Shown here piece after piece: positions 61,622-64,000 of a stretch of DNA of 64,000 nt. This DNA is from Limnohabitans lacus (lineage in GTDB: Bacteria > Pseudomonadota > Gammaproteobacteria > Burkholderiales > Burkholderiaceae_C): the NCBI RefSeq assembly GCF_030053395.1, contig NZ_JASGBH010000005.1:1-64000 (forward strand), written 5' to 3'. The notes beneath the pieces were generated by a model that was not told where the DNA came from, searched no databases, and worked only from the letters and a program-made list of their open reading frames with translations. The position numbers were made by a program, and so were the translations under genes. Within the stretch, counting starts at the first letter, position 1. Every line of letters starts with the position of its first letter.

Positions 61622-61900
61622 ATGTTGAAAGTACCGTGGATTCTAGTCAGGACGCTTGCCCTTGTCGGCGGCGCGGTTGCATTGTGCGCCTGTGGCCAAA
61701 AAGCCCCCCTGAAAATGCCCAACACGCCGGCCTCGCAAGGTCGTGCCACTTTGCCGCAGAGCTTGAACCCTTGGCATGTGGCGCCTGCACGCGCCCAACG
61801 CAATGCCCCTGCGGCCGATGTCACCCTGCCTGCCGACCTGCCGCCCCGGACTGAATCCGACAACGACACCACCCCCTCTTCCTCTTACCTCAAGCCATGA
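61622..61900 (+). CDS. lptM: LPS-assembly-associated lipoprotein LptM (YifL-like)
   Basis: The 92-residue lipoprotein has an N-terminal signal and the lipobox LCAC with acylated Cys24, followed by the diagnostic GQKAPLKMP. LptM (YifL) helps LptDE mature in E. coli. It is longer than the E. coli form, with a low-complexity Ala/Pro/Thr tail. Upstream of lysA and next to cyaY is its usual place. The stop overlaps lysA by four bases. Confidence 0.85.
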   Translation: MLKVPWILVRTLALVGGAVALCACGQKAPLKMPNTPASQGRATLPQSLNPWHVAPARAQRNAPAADVTLPADLPPRTESDNDTTPSSSYLKP

Positions 61901-63186
61901 CCGCAACTTTCAACGCCATCGCCTTGCCTGGCCAACCCCACATCGCCTACCAAGGCAGCGATCTCATGGTCGAAGGCGTGCGCCTGTCCGATCTGGCCCG
62001 CGCGCATGGCACCCCGCTGTTTGTGTACTCGAAAGCCGCCATGCTGTCGGCCCTGGCCGCCTACCAGCGCGGCTTTGCCGGTCGCCAGGCGCAAATTTGC
62101 TACGCCATGAAGGCCAACTCCAGCTTGGCCGTGCTGCAGGTGTTTGCCAATGCCGGTTGCGGTTTTGACATCGTGTCGGCGGGCGAGTTGGCCCGCGTCT
62201 TGGCCGCAGGCGGTGACCCAGCCAAGGTGATTTTTTCGGGCGTGGGCAAGACCCGCGCCGAGATGCAACAGGCCCTCAAAGTGGGCATCGGCTGCTTCAA
62301 CGTGGAAAGCGAAGCCGAACTCGATGTGCTGAGCGATGTGGCGGCTTCCTTGGGCCTCAAAGCCCCCGTCAGCCTGCGCGTGAACCCCAATGTGGATCCC
62401 AAGACCCACCCCTACATTTCAACCGGCTTGAAAGGCAACAAATTCGGTATCGCGCACGAAGAGGCCCTGCGCGCCTACCGCCATGCGGCCAGTCTGCCCG
62501 GCCTGAAGGTCGTGGGCATTGATTGCCACATTGGCTCGCAGATCACCGAGATGACGCCTTATTTAGACGCGATGGACCGTGTGCTGGACCTGGTGGCCGA
62601 CATCGAAGCGGCGGGCATCCCCATCCACCACATCGACTTTGGCGGCGGTCTGGGCATCAACTACAACGGCGACACGCCGCCCGAAGCCGACGCCTTGTGG
62701 GCGCAGCTGCTGGCCAAGCTGGACGCACGCGGCTACGGCCAGCGCCAGCTCATGATCGAGCCCGGCCGCTCGCTGGTGGGCAATGCAGGTGTGTGCCTGA
62801 CCGAGGTGCTGTACCTCAAGCCCGGTGAGCAAAAGAATTTCTGCATCGTCGATGCGGCCATGAACGACTTGCCCCGCCCGGCCATGTACCAAGCCTTTCA
62901 CCAGATCGTGCCCGTGACAGCCCAAACGGGCGAAGGCACGGTGTACGACATCGTGGGCCCCGTGTGCGAGAGCGGCGACTGGATTGGCCGTGACCGCCAG
63001 TTGCAAGTGCAAGCAGGCGACACGCTGGCCGTGCTGTCTGCGGGCGCTTACTGCATGAGCATGGCCAGCAACTACAACACCCGTGGCCGCGCCGCCGAAG
63101 TGCTGGTGGACGGCACCCAAGTCCACCTGATTCGCCAGCGGGAATCGGCGTTCGACACCTTTGCACTGGAGCAGCTGGTCGACTGA
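61897..63186 (+). CDS. lysA: Diaminopimelate decarboxylase LysA
   Basis: The 429-residue PLP enzyme of fold type III makes lysine from meso-DAP. The PLP lysine is in CYAMKANSSLAVL, GGGLGINY binds phosphate, EPGRSLVGNAG follows, and the active-site Cys is in GPVCESGDW. The start ATG overlaps the lptM stop, so it is translationally coupled. Confidence 0.95.
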   Translation: MTATFNAIALPGQPHIAYQGSDLMVEGVRLSDLARAHGTPLFVYSKAAMLSALAAYQRGFAGRQAQICYAMKANSSLAVLQVFANAGCGFDIVSAGELARVLAAGGDPAKVIFSGVGKTRAEMQQALKVGIGCFNVESEAELDVLSDVAASLGLKAPVSLRVNPNVDPKTHPYISTGLKGNKFGIAHEEALRAYRHAASLPGLKVVGIDCHIGSQITEMTPYLDAMDRVLDLVADIEAAGIPIHHIDFGGGLGINYNGDTPPEADALWAQLLAKLDARGYGQRQLMIEPGRSLVGNAGVCLTEVLYLKPGEQKNFCIVDAAMNDLPRPAMYQAFHQIVPVTAQTGEGTVYDIVGPVCESGDWIGRDRQLQVQAGDTLAVLSAGAYCMSMASNYNTRGRAAEVLVDGTQVHLIRQRESAFDTFALEQLVD

Positions 63187-63206
63187 ACGGCCGTGCATTG
63201 CCAAAC

Positions 63207-63236
63207 AAAAGGGGCTGAATTTTCAGCCCCTTTTTT
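63207..63236. terminator. Bidirectional terminator after lysA
   Basis: Perfect stem AAAAGGGGCTGAA/TTCAGCCCCTTTT ends in a T-run on the plus strand and an A-run on the other side. It touches the stop codon of the convergent oxidoreductase gene. Confidence 0.88.
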
Positions 63237-64000
63237 CATGCCGACTGGACCGATCCATCCAGCAAAGCGACCTGCACCAAGCAGTCGTAAAACACTGGGG
63301 CACGCCCCAGGTCGGTCAATTTCTGACTGGTCAGCTCATTCACATTCGTGCCGTTCAGGCCCAGCTTGCGCCACCAGATGCCCAAGCCATTGACCACCCC
63401 TGGGCGCGCCCGCTGGCTCACCCGCGCCTTGCAGTGGTAGCTGCCGCGGTCATTGAAGACACGCACCACCGCGCCATCGGCAATGCCGCGCTCGGCCGCA
63501 TCGTGGGGGTGCATCTCGAGCACCGGTTCGGTTTCGATGTCGCGCAGGCTTTTGACGTTGACAAAAGTCGAATTCAAGAAATTCCGGGCGGGTGGCGAAA
63601 TCATGGCCAGCGGGTAGCGGCCCCCAGCTTGCGGCTGTTCGTAATTGGGCACATGGTCGGGCCAGCCGTCCAGGCCTTGGTCCACCAAGCGCTGGCTGAA
63701 AAATTCACAGCGCCCCGAGGGCGTCGGGAAAGCACCTTGTGCAAAGGGCGCATCCGGTACCGGCAAAGAGGCAAAGCCGTGCTTGAGCAGCTCCTCGAAA
63801 TCCTGCGCATCGCCGATGGCGCTGCGGCAAAGGCTCTCGTCGCTTTCGGCAAAACACGGATCTTCAAAACCCATGCGCTGCGCCAAAGCCCGAAATATGT
63901 CGGTGTTGGTCCTCGCCTGCCCCACCGGCGCAATGGCCGAGCGATTGAGCAAGACATCGGTGTGGCCATAGCTGGTGTGGATGTCCCAGTGCTCCAGCTG
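63236..64000 (-). CDS. Molybdopterin-dependent oxidoreductase, C-terminal part (cut by window edge)
   Basis: The open frame runs off the window end; 254 residues are visible. It contains NTDIFRALAQRMGF, then the C-terminal molydopterin-dinucleotide-binding beta barrel (MISPPARNFLNSTF, EPVLEMHPHDAAERGIADG, VRVFNDRGSYHCKARV, GLGIWWRKLGLNGTNVNEL). This resembles cytoplasmic DMSO-reductase-superfamily enzymes of unassigned substrate. The Fe-S and active-site part is outside the window. It does not start at 63952; codons continue upstream in frame to 64000. Confidence 0.82.
   Translation of the reverse strand, partial: QLEHWDIHTSYGHTDVLLNRSAIAPVGQARTNTDIFRALAQRMGFEDPCFAESDESLCRSAIGDAQDFEELLKHGFASLPVPDAPFAQGAFPTPSGRCEFFSQRLVDQGLDGWPDHVPNYEQPQAGGRYPLAMISPPARNFLNSTFVNVKSLRDIETEPVLEMHPHDAAERGIADGAVVRVFNDRGSYHCKARVSQRARPGVVNGLGIWWRKLGLNGTNVNELTSQKLTDLGRAPVFYDCLVQVALLDGSVQSA

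Overview
The window looks like chromosomal DNA of a Burkholderiales betaproteobacterium, most likely Comamonadaceae (Limnohabitans/Rhodoferax-like). This rests on gene content and order recalled from that group: sspAB beside petABC, secA-argJ, a his operon that runs on into hinT-tatABC, an mla operon that includes mlaA, and pil-aroKB-dgt. The DNA is moderately GC-rich and almost fully coding, and most genes lie on the minus strand. Many neighbours overlap by ATGA, which suggests translational coupling. All functions are homology calls made by reading the sequence; no database search was run.

Layout. 1-0.7 kb: what looks like the end of an IS21-type element cuts off a helix-turn-helix regulator. 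0.9-7.5 kb: a complete branched-chain-type ABC importer (livHMGF plus a binding protein) with an acyl-CoA synthetase inside the operon, probably an acid uptake and activation unit. 7.7-10.7 kb: a divergent AtuA-type pair and a 3-oxoadipyl-CoA thiolase with a perfect 20-bp TetR-type palindrome upstream. 10.8-17.1 kb: DUF1841, NUDIX hydrolase, DUF815 ATPase, argJ, secA and a DciA-like gene. 17.2-21.3 kb: tRNA-Thr(UGU), sspB-sspA and the cytochrome bc1 operon petABC. 21.4-26.5 kb: mscL, pdxA, a Nif3-like gene, a membrane-anchored HtrA protease and tatABC. 26.6-35 kb: hinT, a DUF4870 membrane gene and the histidine operon hisGDCBHA-(mutarotase)-FIE. 35-38.2 kb: murA, ibaG and a YadGH-type ABC exporter. 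38.3-42.2 kb: mlaFEDACB for outer-membrane lipid asymmetry. 42.3-48.5 kb: gltBD. 48.5-50.8 kb: a REP-associated tyrosine transposase between inverted repeats, then a methyltransferase and DUF1415. 50.8-54.9 kb: an MFS transporter, dgt, aroB and aroK. 55-58.7 kb: a reduced type IV pilus assembly operon. 58.8-64 kb: PBP1a, cyaY, lptM, lysA and the C-terminal part of a molybdopterin oxidoreductase.

Most of the window is housekeeping: amino-acid, vitamin and cell-wall synthesis, respiration, protein export and envelope maintenance. Nothing here is clearly a new defence or mobile system. The most unusual locus is the reduced pilMNOPQ cluster: a shortened PilM, PilO and PilP fused in one chain, and a PilQ without the AMIN region. 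Next come the RAYT with its GGGGTCAGATCCC repeats, the gltD terminator that ends directly against the mlaF start codon, and the TetR-type palindrome beside the thiolase. No intergenic gap exceeds about 300 bases.
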